In this document: piece by piece, positions 34,355 to 46,260 of the stretch
How the letters are laid out: the number at the start of each line of letters is the position of its first letter
Position numbering within the stretch: position 1 is the first letter of the stretch
NCBI GenBank assembly: GCA_032207245.1
Contig: CM063510.1
Coordinates: forward strand, 48,221,625-48,285,624
DNA from: Pardosa pseudoannulata
Taxonomy: Eukaryota; Arthropoda; Arachnida; Araneae; Lycosidae
Direction of reading: 5' to 3'
Length of the DNA stretch: 64,000 nucleotides
Notes under the pieces: model-generated
Database searches by the model: none
Seen by the model: the letters and a program-made list of their open reading frames with translations, nothing else
What the model was told of the DNA's origin: nothing
Made by a program: the position numbers and the translations under genes

Positions 34355-37300
34355 GGCAAATGTTTTTGATTTTGAAGCAATAGCTAAAAACAATTATTTT
34401 GTACAAAAGAACCCTAAATGTGTAGTAGCAATGAAACAAAGCTGTATTTGAAGCATCAACTTCAAACAATAAAGACTGTCAGTCTACAGAGATATGAATA
34501 ATCATTTACAGATACACACTTAGTTACATTTATTCTAAGCCCCTAAATGTTAACTTTAACCTGAGTACAGGTACTTATAAGAGAAAAATAAAGGTTTCAA
34601 ATTTATCAATCAGAAATATGGCTCCAGTTTCCTACCTAGTAGAAACCTTTCCTTTAAAATGACAAAATTTTTTTAAACATATGACCTTGAATAGTGAAAT
34701 AATTTTAATATTTAAAGTAAAAATATAATTATGGAGAGTAATACGTTATTTGTAAACATGTTAACTACAGTTAAAACATCAATTTCCTATGTTGTAAGTA
34801 TCTGTACATTTGGTATAATTCATTCCAAATTGAAAAAAAAAAAAAAAAAAAAAAAAATAGTAGTAGATAAAGTCTTAAAACTAGTATTCAGAATGAAGTA
34901 AATCAGCAATTGTTAAGACTAAAATTATTCAATACTTCTGTACGGTGACTATTAAAAAAAAAAATGTAAGTCTTTTCTCCTCATCCCTTTCCTTGATAAA
35001 TGGTCTTCAGAAGTATATGATTCTTTATCTTTAGTTTGAAAATATTTTTTAAAATAATTTGAGTCTAATATTTTTAAACTTTTATATGCATTAAATTTTT
35101 TTAATGGACTAGAGTGCTTGTGATTATACTTTAATTTTTAAAAAATTGATTTAAACCAAAAAATCTAATTTAAATTTTTAAAAACCTATTTTTAAAGAAA
35201 TAAAAAAAACCCAAGTCTGCTGATATTCAATATACAACTGAAATTCAAGAACTGTCTGTTTATCAGCTTTATCTTTTATTTTAGATCTGAAGAATTCATT
35301 ACATGCATCTTTTGCTTCTATTAAAACCCTGATACTATTTCAAGCCAGTTGGCACATACATAATTTGTATTGGCATTATTTCAAAAGTCATGGCTGGTTA
35401 GTAGAACACATATTTAAATTTAATTTAAAAAAAAAAAAACCTGAAAGTGGTTTTTGCAGGGATAGTATGTTTTCACATAACTTTTTTTTAACCCGCTTTT
35501 GAGTGGTAGAGGCCTGCAAAAGGGTTGTGTGGCTTGTAAGTAACTCTAGACACATAATAAATATATTGATGAGAAGTATAATACACAGATATTAATGTAG
35601 ATACCAGAACTATATGATTTTGTCCAGTAATAAGGTGAAAAATCCTTCCTCCAATCATAAGATGAAATTGATCTTTATGCATAATTTCAGGAAATTACAT
35701 TTAGATTATTTTATTAAATAAAATTCTTCGTTTCTTCAAAACATTTTGTCCTGTCAAATGTGTATTTGTCTGCTGCTTAAATAAATATACATTAAAACAT
35801 TTTTAATCGATTTTCTTTGAGATTTTTAAGATGAATAGATATTAAGGCCACCACCTGTTTAGGGTATAAAATTATGACCTTGAAAGTATCACATCTTTTA
35901 CTGTTTGAGAGAGCAGTCAGAATCATGTGAAGCTGATGTGAGGGTAAAATATATAAATAAAGTATGTTTACATCATGTGATAGTACACATTTTGACCTCA
36001 AAACTATTGTAAATAGTTTCTTTTAAATCAGGAAAGTTAGTATCTTTTCCAGGTACATATATTTTGAACTATTATAAAATTCATGTACATTTCATTATTT
36101 TCATTTATAATATAAGATATAATTTGAATACATATATGAATAAATTTAGTACAATATCTAGAAAGAGCTTATTTGTACATGAGGTTCTTGCTATATGTGA
36201 AATGCCATCACAGGATTCAAAACCTTGTAATAGCAATGCTGATGATTTGGTTAAGAGTACACAGTCTACAGTTTTGCTACACAAAGGCTAATGAGACCGA
36301 AGGAAATTTACCATACTTTATAATATAATTAAAAAGGTTCAGCATTCAAAATTGATGTGCCAAACGTGCAATGTACAACTGAGCCTTCAAGGATATGGCA
36401 CCACTTGTTTCAAAAAGTTCTACATTAAATAAAACTGTGAATTTTAATAATTACTCTATTTAGTCTATTTCACATTTTTTATAAGATTAACTAAAATTTA
36501 AACTGGGAATATATATTATATTAGACTATATGATCAGTTTGAATATATTTTAGAATAGAAACCACAGTAACAAATTTATAGTTGTACAGTTATTTTATAA
36601 TTTAACATTATTTAATTCAACATATACTTTATATTTAATTGCTGTTAAAATTTTTAATAAATATTAATATTAAAAAAATAAGATTTATTAATTACGTCTT
36701 AACAGGTAAGCTATACTTTTTAAGAGTGCAGTGGCTAAAATTTCTAGCCACCACCTAGAAAATAAACCTGATTCAAAAAACATTTGTGACCAAATGCTTA
36801 TAATAGATAATAACATTTTTTTTTTCTTGAATTTTATCATGGAACTTTTGATGAATTTTATCTAAACCTACCTTCAAAAAATAAACATTCACAGGAAACT
36901 TACTTACCAGTAGCTAAGTGACAGACACAGAATTCTTTCTTTAATCTGGGAGCCTGTAAACAATACATGAAAAAGGCACTAAAATTTGTTTTTTTAAACA
37001 TTTTAAGTATATTACACTATATATCTTGAATAGTAATATTTTTTAAACAAATTAAAACTGTTAATAAAATAACATAAGTACACTAATACTAAAAGTCAAA
37101 CCAAATTTGCACTTTACACATTGAAAATCTTAAGCAACAACTAGGTCAAAAAATTGCTATCTTACTCTGTTACTAATAATACAGTCACAAATACTGATAA
37201 AACTTTTTGAATAAATTTACACTGAAATGATTTTTATAATTATTATTAGCAATTATAAAAATCATACCTTTAATTATTTAAAAGCATAAAACTGATACAT

Positions 37301-39812
37301 GTACAAAAAAAGTAGTACAAAACTGAAAAATCAACAACCTGTTTTCACGGTACTTTGACACTATTTGTGCTACTGACATGAAAGGTTAAAAGTTACAGAA
37401 TTGTGTTATGGAAGTTATCAGACAAATAATCATTACAAATAAACAATCCAAGATACCAAATTTAACATAATTCAAACAAGTACAGTTACAGGTCTTTATA
37501 AAAAGTAAAATAACTCCTAAACTACAAATACCAGAAATTTTGCTTTTATTCGTAAAATGCTAAATATTTATTCCAAAATATTAAAAGAGCGATTTTGTTG
37601 TAACATAAGTTAAAAAATGTAACTTGAAATAGATAAAACATATTTAACCTAAATTAATAGTTCATAAGTATAACTTTGATATCCCATTCATGGCTTTGAA
37701 TGCAACTGCTGGCAGGGATGTTCACAATTGGCTTTAAGCAGTAGGTCCCAGTCTTCCCTTGTGTAGCAAAAGAGTAGACTGTAGAGTTCCAAACCAAACC
37801 AAACCAAACCAACTTAGTTGTCACTGAGAATGACAACCCTAGCAGGTATCCAATTTTGTCAATTTTAATTTTTGCAATTAGGTGTGATTTTGAAGCTTGC
37901 TTATTTTTCCCCTAACCCAAGGTGTTAAAAATGCATTTTTGAGAATGTATAAACTCAGAATTAAAACATGATATGAACAATTGATCATGAGAGGGAATAC
38001 AAAATTAACAAAAAATATACTAATTATTTCCGAATATAAGACAAAGTGAAAAAATAATTTTTAGTACGTTCATATATGTCACCAAGAAACCGAAAATGTC
38101 GCCAAGCAGGTAAAACCAGGGGAAATATTTTACAGTCACATTATATTAAAGTAAAATGCTAGACCAACGTTTCTCAAACCTTTTTTAGCCATAGCAGATA
38201 TAGAGGATCGGTCATACCTTGAGACAAATACAGGGAGATCTATTAGCACATTTTGAAAGAGACAAGGAAAAACACCTTATATTTTAAATTTTAATTAATT
38301 TCATGCCGTCTTTATTAATTTCACAATTTTACTCTAACTTATCTAAAGCACTGCCATGGTACACAGTTTAATAATCACGGCACTAAACCTTGAAACCTAT
38401 GAGATTTTTAATTAGATGCTAACAACAAGTTTCAAGTCTGGTAACTCTATATAAAGATAACTTTTTCATAAATTTAAGCAATGTAAGCTAAAAAAAAAAA
38501 AAATTGCTATGTTTGGCAATTTACCAATTGCTTCCAACTTACATAGTATTGTTTTTATTAGAATATTTGCCAATCTACTATTGTTATAATACTGTTGTTT
38601 TAGAGAAATTATGACACAAATAAAAATCTTTTTCAATTTTTGTGTTTTTTCTCATTTCAAAATTTTTGCAAACTTCATTTCCTTTTCTTTACTTTTTTTA
38701 AAAAACAGATTTGTTAATTTTTGTGCCAATTTGGTGACTCTTTGTCTCCAACAACAAGAAACGGCACTAAAAATCATGCAGATTTTATCTGTTCCATGGA
38801 AGATTAAAAAATAATCCTGATTAAATACATACAAACCGTTATTTAAAACTGCAATAAGTGTCTTCAATATACATGCATGCACACACACACACAAATATAT
38901 AACACATTTTAGGAAAGACTAATTTTAAAATGAAAAAAGATTTCTGATTAAATATATGTACCTAGATAAATATAAACATAACTCAATTAAAAACCACCTT
39001 AAGTATCTTTGTTTTTAACATACTTTTATTTAATTTTTTATACTTTAAAAAATATTTAGTTTTTCCAAATTCTTTTTTATTTATTTTATGATTTTCTATT
39101 CAAAAAGTAAACAGAATTTACAATTTGACATACAGTAAAACTGTAAATTCCTCCTCCTGATTTCCCTCACAATTTCCAAAAAAAATTAATATAGAATTAG
39201 GATTTTTATATATAAAAAAAGTTCACTAAAAGTATTATATTTCTTTATTAAAACTATTTGCATAGTTTACTAATATTTCTTAGTATTACAGTGCAAAAAT
39301 CTTAACAGTCATCAGCCGGTAAAATGCCCGAAAAAGCCGCCAAGTTTGGTGACAAAAGCCGAAGCACAGATATCGCATCTATACCACTATTATTTTTCAA
39401 TATCCTAAGCACATAAAAAGTATCTATTTAACTATAGGATGAGCAATTTCAAAATTATTTTTTACACCAGTTACTTTATTATTGTGTTCATTTGAACTAG
39501 CTAATATTTTCATTTCAAAATGCTCCCTGATCGATCATCTTAATCATACTGACTTGCTTTATATTTTCCCTGCAAAAGCAACCTAGCCTGTTACCATGAA
39601 CTTCAACAGTAAAGCATAAATCTATATCCCCAATCATACCAAAAATGTAGGGGATATCACAGCTGTACCTTTTATTAACTAACCATGCTTACCTGTGTTC
39701 CTTTACCAGCACCAGGAGGGCCAAGAAGTACAGCATTAATTCCTAACTTTTGAGATCTAGAATCAATGTTTTCTTTGATATCAAAAGATGGTGATGAAGC
39801 AGTTGGAGCCAT
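29984..39812 (-). CDS. AK2: Adenylate kinase 2 (mitochondrial intermembrane-space type), 5 coding exons
   Basis: Nucleoside monophosphate kinase converting ATP + AMP to 2 ADP; the AK2 isoform acts in the mitochondrial intermembrane space. Coding exons: 39693-39812, 36908-36953, 33623-33813, 31588-31755, 29984-30208. All junctions are GT/AG and the phases join to one 249-codon frame; animal AK2 is about 240 residues. Visible motifs: P-loop [10 protein letters not shown] (31-40), HLATGDMLR (52-60, AMP site), DGFPRT (108-113), the [21 protein letters not shown] (148-165) without zinc cysteines, and RRSDD (183-187). The start ATG has A at -3 and G at +4. Introns of 2.7, 3.1, 1.9 and 1.4 kb hold transposon debris. 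Intact, no stop or frameshift. Confidence 0.96.
30209..31587 (-). other. AK2 intron 4
   Basis: 1.4 kb, GT-AG. Contains a plus-strand LINE remnant (30690-31270); otherwise nothing recognised. Confidence 0.8.
30690..31270 (+). mobile_element. RTE-like LINE 3' fragment in AK2 intron 4
   Basis: Plus strand, opposite to AK2. Decayed frames encode the end of a LINE reverse transcriptase: [20 protein letters not shown], a [18 protein letters not shown] block, [27 protein letters not shown] and a GRSRLKCI tail, in the order seen in RTE/CR1-type C-termini. There are stops and at least one frameshift. The longest open piece is 30830-31024. Confidence 0.75.
31588..31755 (-). CDS. AK2: AK2 coding exon 4
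   Basis: 168 bases, residues 120-175, carrying the LID region; acceptor ACTTAG, donor GTAAGT. Confidence 0.95.
31756..33622 (-). other. AK2 intron 3
   Basis: 1.9 kb, GT-AG. About half is a member of the three-copy repeat family (31900-32765). Confidence 0.75.
31900..32765 (+). mobile_element. Three-copy DNA-element-like repeat, copy 1
   Basis: Matches 51560-52415 in the same orientation and 38025-38775 inverted. Shared anchors, in order: TTGCTGTTG; GTGTTAT with the ATCTGTG context; GCAATC.ATGAATTGCCAAA-type stretch; GAAACTTGTTGTTAGC; TTAAATTGGAT; CTGCTTGGCGATA; and a terminal ATATACAGATTGGCTTAT. The left terminus is missing. No coding frame; superfamily not determined. Confidence 0.65.
33623..33813 (-). 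CDS. AK2: AK2 coding exon 3
   Basis: 191 bases, residues 56-119, including [16 protein letters not shown] and FLLDGFPRT; acceptor TTTCTAG, donor GTGATT (a weaker donor). The open frame beyond 33623 is intron. Confidence 0.95.
34321..34350. repeat. (AAT)n microsatellite
   Basis: About ten AAT units within AK2 intron 2. Confidence 0.95.
36255..36297 (+). mobile_element. SINE-like fragment
   Basis: The core CAGTCTACAGTTTTGCTACA..GGCTAATGAGACC is shared with copies at 37700-37812, 53265-53440 and 60594-60690. Confidence 0.5.
36908..36953 (-). CDS. AK2: AK2 coding exon 2
   Basis: 46 bases encoding [15 protein letters not shown] and the first base of the next Gly codon; TTTACAG acceptor, GTAAGT donor. 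Too short to appear as an open frame by itself. Confidence 0.95.
37700..37812 (-). mobile_element. SINE-like copy in AK2 intron 1
   Basis: On minus it begins at GGTTTGGTTTGGTTTGGAAC and continues through CTTTTGCTACACAAGGGAAG, GGGACCTACTGCTTAAAGCC and GCAGTTGCATTCAAAGCC, matching the plus-strand copy at 53265. Confidence 0.65.
38025..38775 (-). mobile_element. Three-copy DNA-element-like repeat, copy 2 (inverted)
   Basis: Reverse-oriented relative to the other two copies. It shares AACTTTTTCATAAATTTAAG, TTGGCAATTTACCAATTGCT, AACAACAAGTTTCAAGTCTG and CGCCAAGCAGGTAAA anchors. It ends at 38025 in TATTTCCGAATATAAG, the family terminus. Confidence 0.65.
39693..39812 (-). CDS. AK2: AK2 coding exon 1
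   Basis: Codons 1-40, from ATG at 39812 to the P-loop Gln; donor GTAAG. Phase 0. Confidence 0.95.
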
Positions 39813-39835
39813 TATCCTTTACTAAAAATATAGAA

Positions 39836-39838
<3 letters not shown>

Positions 39839-39921
<83 letters not shown>

Positions 39922-39929
39922 AAACATAT

Positions 39930-39970
<41 letters not shown>
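39839..39970. repeat. (TA)n(GA)n...(AT)n compound microsatellite at the AK2 5' end
   Basis: (TA)n 39839-39886, (GA)n 39886-39918 and (AT)n 39937-39969, beginning only 27 bases upstream of the AK2 start codon. It must lie in the 5' leader or core promoter, unless an upstream non-coding exon splices in between. Confidence 0.9.
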
Positions 39971-39972
<2 letters not shown>

Positions 39973-40079
39973 ATGATTAACCAGATAAATCATATATGTT
40001 AAAACTACTGATTGTCCACAAACACAACATTCTTTTGCTGGGATACTTTAAAGGATGTCTGTGTGGAGTATCTTAAATA

Positions 40080-41573
40080 CACTGGAATGCAAAAGTAAAG
40101 TTGTAAATACATTTTTTTGCAAGAAATAGAAATATATACTACTGTTATTTTAAAAACTGATAATATGTAGTATAATTTGGGAAACAGCTACAATTTATGC
40201 TTCTAGTGTCTGTTAATTGTGCTGAAAAACTTTTTTTTAAAAAAAGTGGAGTTTGAAGTTGAAAAATAGAAGTTTCAGAAGCTACAAGATTTATGTGTGG
40301 GATTCCTTTAAATAAAACCACATTAGCTGCACAGATTATAGTTAGAATGATGACACAGAATTGATTAAACAATGAATTCCAATGGAGAGCCTTTCGTTGA
40401 TTAGAAGCAGGACAATGACATGCAGAATCAGCTAGTTAGATATAAGTTTCACATATGGTAGTCTTCAGATTATGGTAACAATCTCAGACAATGGGGGCTA
40501 TAACTAGGAGAACTGGACAAGGGTATTCAAGAGTCACAATATCAGAGGATTGATATGTGGCTTTAAACATCTACCATAAATATATGACTGCTGGGCAGCT
40601 CTCTCAAGACCTAACTGGTATATCTGGAACAATGATATTGGGACAAGCCATATACAAACAGCTAGTGAAGAAAAAGGTTTTATATGTTATCCTTATGCAG
40701 TTTTGTAAAAATGCCTGTCTATCTTAGAACCATACCACTAGTTAAAAAAAAAGGGGGGGGGGATTTGTGCCATGCCCTTTTCACTGATGAATTTAGATTC
40801 AGTATACAAAACCAATTTTTGTCCAAGTTTTCACTTAGAGGAAACCTGGAAGACACTATTATACTGCAATCATAAAATTAAATCCATTGCTTTGGTGAAA
40901 ATGGTATCCTTATACAGGGATTGATCATTTTGAACAGTCATACCCCACACTGTATCTTCTCTGCTGGTTCAGCAGCAGAAGAACACTATATGATTGAAAT
41001 TCTTGAACCCTATGTGCAGATTTTTTGAGAGCTGTGGGAGATCAATTCATTTTTTGAAGAATAAAAATACAGAGAGACACCACACAGACCTGCACTTGTT
41101 GACAAATATCTGGAAGTAGAAGGTATTCACCACATGGCAAGCAAGTTCTCCAGCCCTTATCTCATAGAACATTTGTGGGATACTCTACAAAGGGCCATTA
41201 TATGACAGCCCCTCCAAGTACCTTTAGGCATTTAAATTGGTGATTTTAGAAGAATGAGAATTACTGCAACAATCATTGATCAGTAGTCTAACGAACAGTA
41301 TAAGAACTTGATAGGATGCTTACATAGCTGTACAATGGCTAAACCTCTTACTAATCAAAGCAATAAACAGTTATGATGTATCCTGTTTTGACTAATGTTG
41401 CCCTCATTTGTATATTAGCCTACATTAAATTTCTGTGAAAACATTTTTATTACTATTTCTTGCCTTACAACATGAGGTATAAGTGTTCCAAGTTTCCATG
41501 CATTAAAACCCTTTTTTTTTTTGTCAAAATATCTCATTTTTAATGTTTGTAACTTTAATTTTAGACATTAGTG
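40080..41573 (+). mobile_element. Tc1/mariner element, full-length but dead, upstream of AK2
   Basis: Flanked by TA (40078-40079 and 41574-41575). The ends CACTGGAATGCAAAAGTAAA and (minus) CACTAATGTCTAAAATTAAA form imperfect inverted repeats. Inside, plus-strand fragments match Tc1 transposase: HALFTDEFRF (first Asp, about 40780), VDKYLEVEGIHHM (about 41100) and the final SPYLIEHLWDTLQRAI block (about 41150). Multiple stops and frameshifts, and the second catalytic Asp region is degraded. It lies about 270 bases upstream of the AK2 start codon. Confidence 0.8.
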
Positions 41574-42190
41574 TACTTGTGATCTGCCTCCACCATTGTG
41601 AAACTAGGCCTATTCATCTATATTAGGTCCTAGATTGGTGTATGAATGTCAGTTAACTATAAACACAAATTATCCATACATGTTTTTCTAATAATGAAAG
41701 TATTTCTATTATAACCTCTAAAAAAGCAGACATTTTGCAAACCAAAGTTTCAACCTATCTAAAATAATATTTTTTTAATAAAATATGACATCTTTATGAA
41801 TTTAAATACACTCATGATAATTAAAAAATTTTTTGATAATGATTATATCACTTTTATTAATTTGTTTTTTTAAGTTAATTTTGTTTCTGTAAGTTATAAA
41901 TAAGAAAGAACACAGAAAAAGTTATTTTCAAAGGTTCAAAATTGTAGCTTTATGGGAATCATGGATTTTGATGTTAAACATCTAAGTCCATTTTGGGGGG
42001 GGGGGGAAAGAAAAGAAATGGAGAGATTATCTGCATTTGTTTCTATAACAAAATTGCTATAGATCTATGTGCCCCCAATACTTGACAACATTTAAAAAAT
42101 CGATTAAAGTTTATATCTTATTTGAGCAGAGTGTAGTTCTTTCCGAATTTCACAATCAAGAATACGTAGTTGAAAAACATTTCTCGATAT

Positions 42191-42193
<3 letters not shown>

Positions 42194-42252
<59 letters not shown>
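42194..42252. repeat. (AT)n microsatellite
   Basis: Uninterrupted AT dinucleotides. Confidence 0.95.
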
Positions 42253-42255
<3 letters not shown>

Positions 42256-42634
42256 TTTATCAAACGCTTTTGCCTTAAAATCTTTATCACTAGGTAGATG
42301 AAAGATCTCAAACAGCTCAATTGAAATTAGGCACAATGATTTAATTATATCTTAATATTAACGAAACCATCTTCGCTTTTTCAAAAATGAACTGTACCTG
42401 AGAACTTAACTTTAAATTGAATTAGCATCAAACTACAATTATTTTTTTGTTGAGTCATGAAAATAATTTTATGGTTATTGCTTGTCATAGGAAACTTTAC
42501 AAAAATAAAAGGACTACATGTTTAGTACTAACCGATAAGAGGAAAGCAAAATATATTACGAAAAGTACCTAACTATATGTTATTTTAACGAACGACAGAC
42601 CACGTTTTCTCCCACACAAACACAAGTAGTAAAG

Positions 42635-42690
42635 GTCGATAAACAAGTTGTTGCCACGAAATTATTTCTTTAAAGGGTCGTTTATCGATG
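42635..42690. promoter_or_regulatory. Inverted TCGATAAAC / GTTTATCGA pair
   Basis: GGTCGATAAAC at 42634-42644 is mirrored by GTTTATCGATG at 42680-42690, in a locally GC-richer stretch. The core resembles the arthropod DRE (TATCGATA) found in housekeeping promoters. It lies 2.8 kb upstream of the AK2 ATG and could mark a distal promoter or non-coding first exon. This is conjecture. Confidence 0.25.
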
Positions 42691-43567
42691 TTCCGGGACA
42701 TTCAGAAGGAACTACCCCGTATCGCTATATTGTTGATCTAGGACAGTGGTCGTAAGAAAAGGGTCAAAGTGTCAATGAAACTGTTAGAGAGCCATTTAAA
42801 TAAATAAATTGCTATTGATATAATACATAGAGACAAACACCTATGCAAAAAGCCTCATACGGTTCGAGAAACGCGATCTGAGAAGTAAATATTCAAAGTA
42901 ATTTTCTACAAATCATAGATTTTGATTTTTTTAAATAGGACTTAAAAGGATAGTTTAAATTAATAAGTAATTATTACGTCGATATCTTTTGCTTTAACTC
43001 AAGCACTGCATCTGGTGGAGATCGGTAGTGTTTATATCCATTATAAAGTGATTTTTCATTATATAGAGTACTGATTGCAAGAAAAAAATGCACAACTAAG
43101 TGTTACAAAAGTTCTACAGTATAAAATTCCATCATTTTGTGTCTAACCGTTTTTGAGTTACGCGAAATACGTCAAACCAAAACTAGTTAAAATTATTTTA
43201 GGGGTGATCGAAATGGATATTTAAAGATTTATTTATTTATTTATTTTGTACATACGCACTGTGTACGCCGTAACCAGTTAAAATTGATTCAGACATAGTC
43301 AAAATGTGTATTTCTGTTAAGACATGGACACTGAAATTTTTCGCGTTTAAAATAATTCCTTCATTTTATTCAAGAAATTAAAAAGAATCTAAGAACTCAT
43401 TAGAATGCAGTTCTAATCGGAAAATTCTTTAAATAGCTCTGATTTTGTATTTATGCTTGGCATAGCGTACTGCTTTCTTTGAGAAGAAATATTATCATTG
43501 CAAGTAGTCAGTAAGGTCTTTTCTTAAATTGTTTCTAGCAAGAACAATGTCACAACTAATTTTCCAG

Positions 43568-43789
43568 AGGAATGTTGGAGTTTATGATGGTTATGCTGTT
43601 GAATTTGCATGTCTATGTACTCCACGAGGAAGCACATGTTATATCTCTCATATCAAATCCTTTTGCGACGGTGGTATACACAATAAAGTTAATATTATTC
43701 ACTTTAGTTGTTGGATTTTCAAGAAAAAACATGGCCAGTTTCAAAGAAACTAAATCACCCGAGTCTTCAGACAGATACGTAACTGTAAT
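43568..43789 (+). other. Unrecognised exon-like open frame (possible membrane segment)
   Basis: An acceptor-like CTAATTTTCCAG precedes 43568 and a GTAAGT donor follows 43789. The frame from ATG 43572 gives 73 codons with a hydrophobic stretch (TIKLILFTLVVGF) followed by basic and Ser-rich residues. I do not recognise the family. No adjoining exon was found, so it may be chance or a transposon piece. Confidence 0.25.
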
Positions 43790-45259
43790 GTAAGTTCAGT
43801 ACAAATTCGCAATCCCTTATATGTCAGAACTACTTTTCCTGAGATTCCTCCTCTTAAAAGTTATTTTGGCGTTCTAATAATTCACCATCACCATTCATTC
43901 CAACAAGCATCTATGGCTGAATTATACTTCCACTGTATTTGATGTAATTCAGTTTCATTAAAAATTTTATTCCAGTCGATTTTAAACGTTTTTAAATACA
44001 ACTGTGAAATTATCTGAATATATTACCGCTGAAAACCAATCCACGTCAAAGTCTAGTTTTAACGCAAAAAGTCTTCAGTTCAAATCACTGTTGCTAATTA
44101 AATTGTCATGATGCTAAAATGCGAAATTGTATCGTGATTTCGTTTTTAGAATAATAGAATGACAGAAGTCCCCCTGGAAAGATGGCAATACTATGTTCCA
44201 AATAAACTTCCAAATAATTAAGTGTTTTTGCATGCATTCAAATAGTTTTCTCTTTTTTTCCTCTGTGAAAATAACAACTGGTATCCGTTTTTAATGAACA
44301 GTCCCTAAACTGCAAAAGTTTCAGAGCAAAATAGCTGTTTACTGACGCCATCTATCGACTAGAATATAAACTAAAACTATTCACGTAATCTTGTATGATC
44401 TTGAGCAGTTTTTGCATCATTTCTGACATTTTATTTACGTTTTTGACATTTTATAATATTAATTTTCTATTTTTTATTATAATCTTTGTTAATTTTTGTA
44501 ATTTTGAGTTTTTCAAATTCATTTTTACCATTATAAATTTTCTTTATACCGCATGCTGTCCATAATGGGCAGTAAACAGACAATTCTTAAAGATAGAAAA
44601 ATTGTTTTGGAAAAATGTCACTATATATAATAATTTAGGTACATACTTTTTTATCAAATGATATCTATAATTTTAAATTTTACTATTCCTCCTCAAAGTA
44701 TACAGCCTTATTAAACAATTATGTCACTTAGTAAATTCAATTTGATTTTGAAATTCAACCAGAATAAAGATAGTAAACTTTTTTCATCAGCTCTGAAAAT
44801 GTATCGAATCGACACACATTCATTTGTTAACTGCTTTTAATTAAAAATAAAACTTCAAATAGAATATTTATCCTTGGATATATGAAATTTTAATACTTAA
44901 TTTATGAAGTGAAATAATTAGTAATTTATAGTTTTCTATACTTTTGGGAAATATAGAAAAATTTAAGATCTTAAGTATTCTTTGATAGAAAATTATAAGC
45001 TTCTAAATTATTATATTCAATGACATTTTAATGAGTAATTTTTTCATCCAGGATTACTTGAATAGTTTTACTTATGTATATATAGATATATTATATGTCA
45101 ATAGATGGCGCCAGGGAATAAGTAATATTTCTGTTAAACTTTTGCTGTTATAGGGGCTGTTTAGGCACATTCCTAGGGACCGCAGTTTTTGGGGTTTGAA
45201 AATTAGGTTTTTAATTTTTATTTAACAGAAAAGTGTGATATTCCTAATTATTGCTGAAA

Positions 45260-46260
45260 CGTATCTAAATTTTGTCAAGTCGTTTATTGATAAAGTCGAC
45301 AAGTGTGGACAAGCATTCCCATGTTTATGCATCCCTGCCCACGCCTGTCATTGTGCGTAAATATGATCGATCCTCAAGCATTTATAAGCTTGAGGCTCAA
45401 TCATACAAGTCAATAAATAAGCACATTAATAATAAAAAGTCAAATGTAGCTATTAAAAATTTTCCTCAAACAAAGATGAAAAACCATTAACAAGATCCAA
45501 AGCTGCCGCTTTACATAAAAAACTTGATACATTTGTGTATGTACTGTTACTATATGGGAAAAGATTTTAGGGAGAATAAATGCTTCAAACAACTCTTCAA
45601 CATAAAGACGAATTCGTAAATGCCGCAGTTTTAATATATGATTCATTGATAGATTTCATACAACTGTTTGAAATCATTTGAGATGATTTTGAGAATTTAG
45701 AAAAAGAAGATATTGCATATACTAATGATAAAAAGTGGTAGAATATACGAAAACTATTTCATGATAAAATTCCAGAACATGAAATGAGATTCAGTGGCAA
45801 AGAACATTTTAAAGTTAATATTTTTTTGTAGTATGCAACTCTTTAATTAGCAACATTAAACAAAGATCTGAGGAATATAAAACTATTAACAATAAATTCA
45901 AAACAATTTTTCATGATAGTAATGTTAGTGGCTCTTCAATACAGGAATTAAAATGTTATGAACAAGATTTAAACCAAGCAGAATTGAAAAATGAAATATC
46001 AAAATTTAAGACTTTTATAAATAAAGAAAATATTATTTCACCTGTATTCCTGAGGTCATTTATTCAGCAAAATAATGTTATTGCAACATTCTTAATTTAA
46101 ACATAATTCTCAGAATTTATTTAGCCCTTCCAATAAACAATGCAAAGATTATTCTCAGTAATGGCCAGAATGAAAAATTTATGATCCACATTAGGCCAAC
46201 AAAAATTAAATAGTTTATCATTACTTTATATAGAAAAAGAGTTATTAAATAACTAATAAT
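45260..46260 (+). mobile_element. hAT transposon relic (ZMYM1-like), plus strand
   Basis: A decayed reading across three frames gives AAALHKKLDTF and LQHKDEFVNAAVLIYDSL (about 45500-45650), then a helical charged region, and at 46130-46255 the dimerisation-domain end ARMKNL followed by LGQQKLNSLSLLYIEKELL. Order and spacing fit the C-terminal half of hAT transposases. It has many stops; the terminal repeats were not identified with confidence. Confidence 0.65.

Larger units (their letters stand above)
33814..36907 (-). other. AK2 intron 2
   Basis: 3.1 kb, GT-AG. Contains (AAT)n at 34321-34350, poly(A) at 34836-34858, and a short SINE-like piece at 36255-36297. No further gene recognised. Confidence 0.7.
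36954..39692 (-). other. AK2 intron 1
   Basis: 2.7 kb, GT-AG. Holds a SINE-like copy (37700-37812) and an inverted copy of the three-copy repeat (38025-38775). Around 39300-39370 there is a short GC-richer stretch of unknown origin. Confidence 0.7.
41574..43567. other. Intergenic DNA between the AK2 upstream Tc1 and the exon-like frame
   Basis: Contains a 12-G run (41995-42006), an (AT)n tract (42194-42252) and a GC-richer stretch (42590-42790) with an inverted TCGATAAAC/GTTTATCGA pair. No coding sequence recognised. Confidence 0.5.

Noticed and set aside
39781..39993. Frames through the TA/GA microsatellite giving Ile-Tyr and Leu-Ser repeats
   Set aside because: Pure translation of dinucleotide repeats; the AK2 start lies just inside this stretch in another reading.
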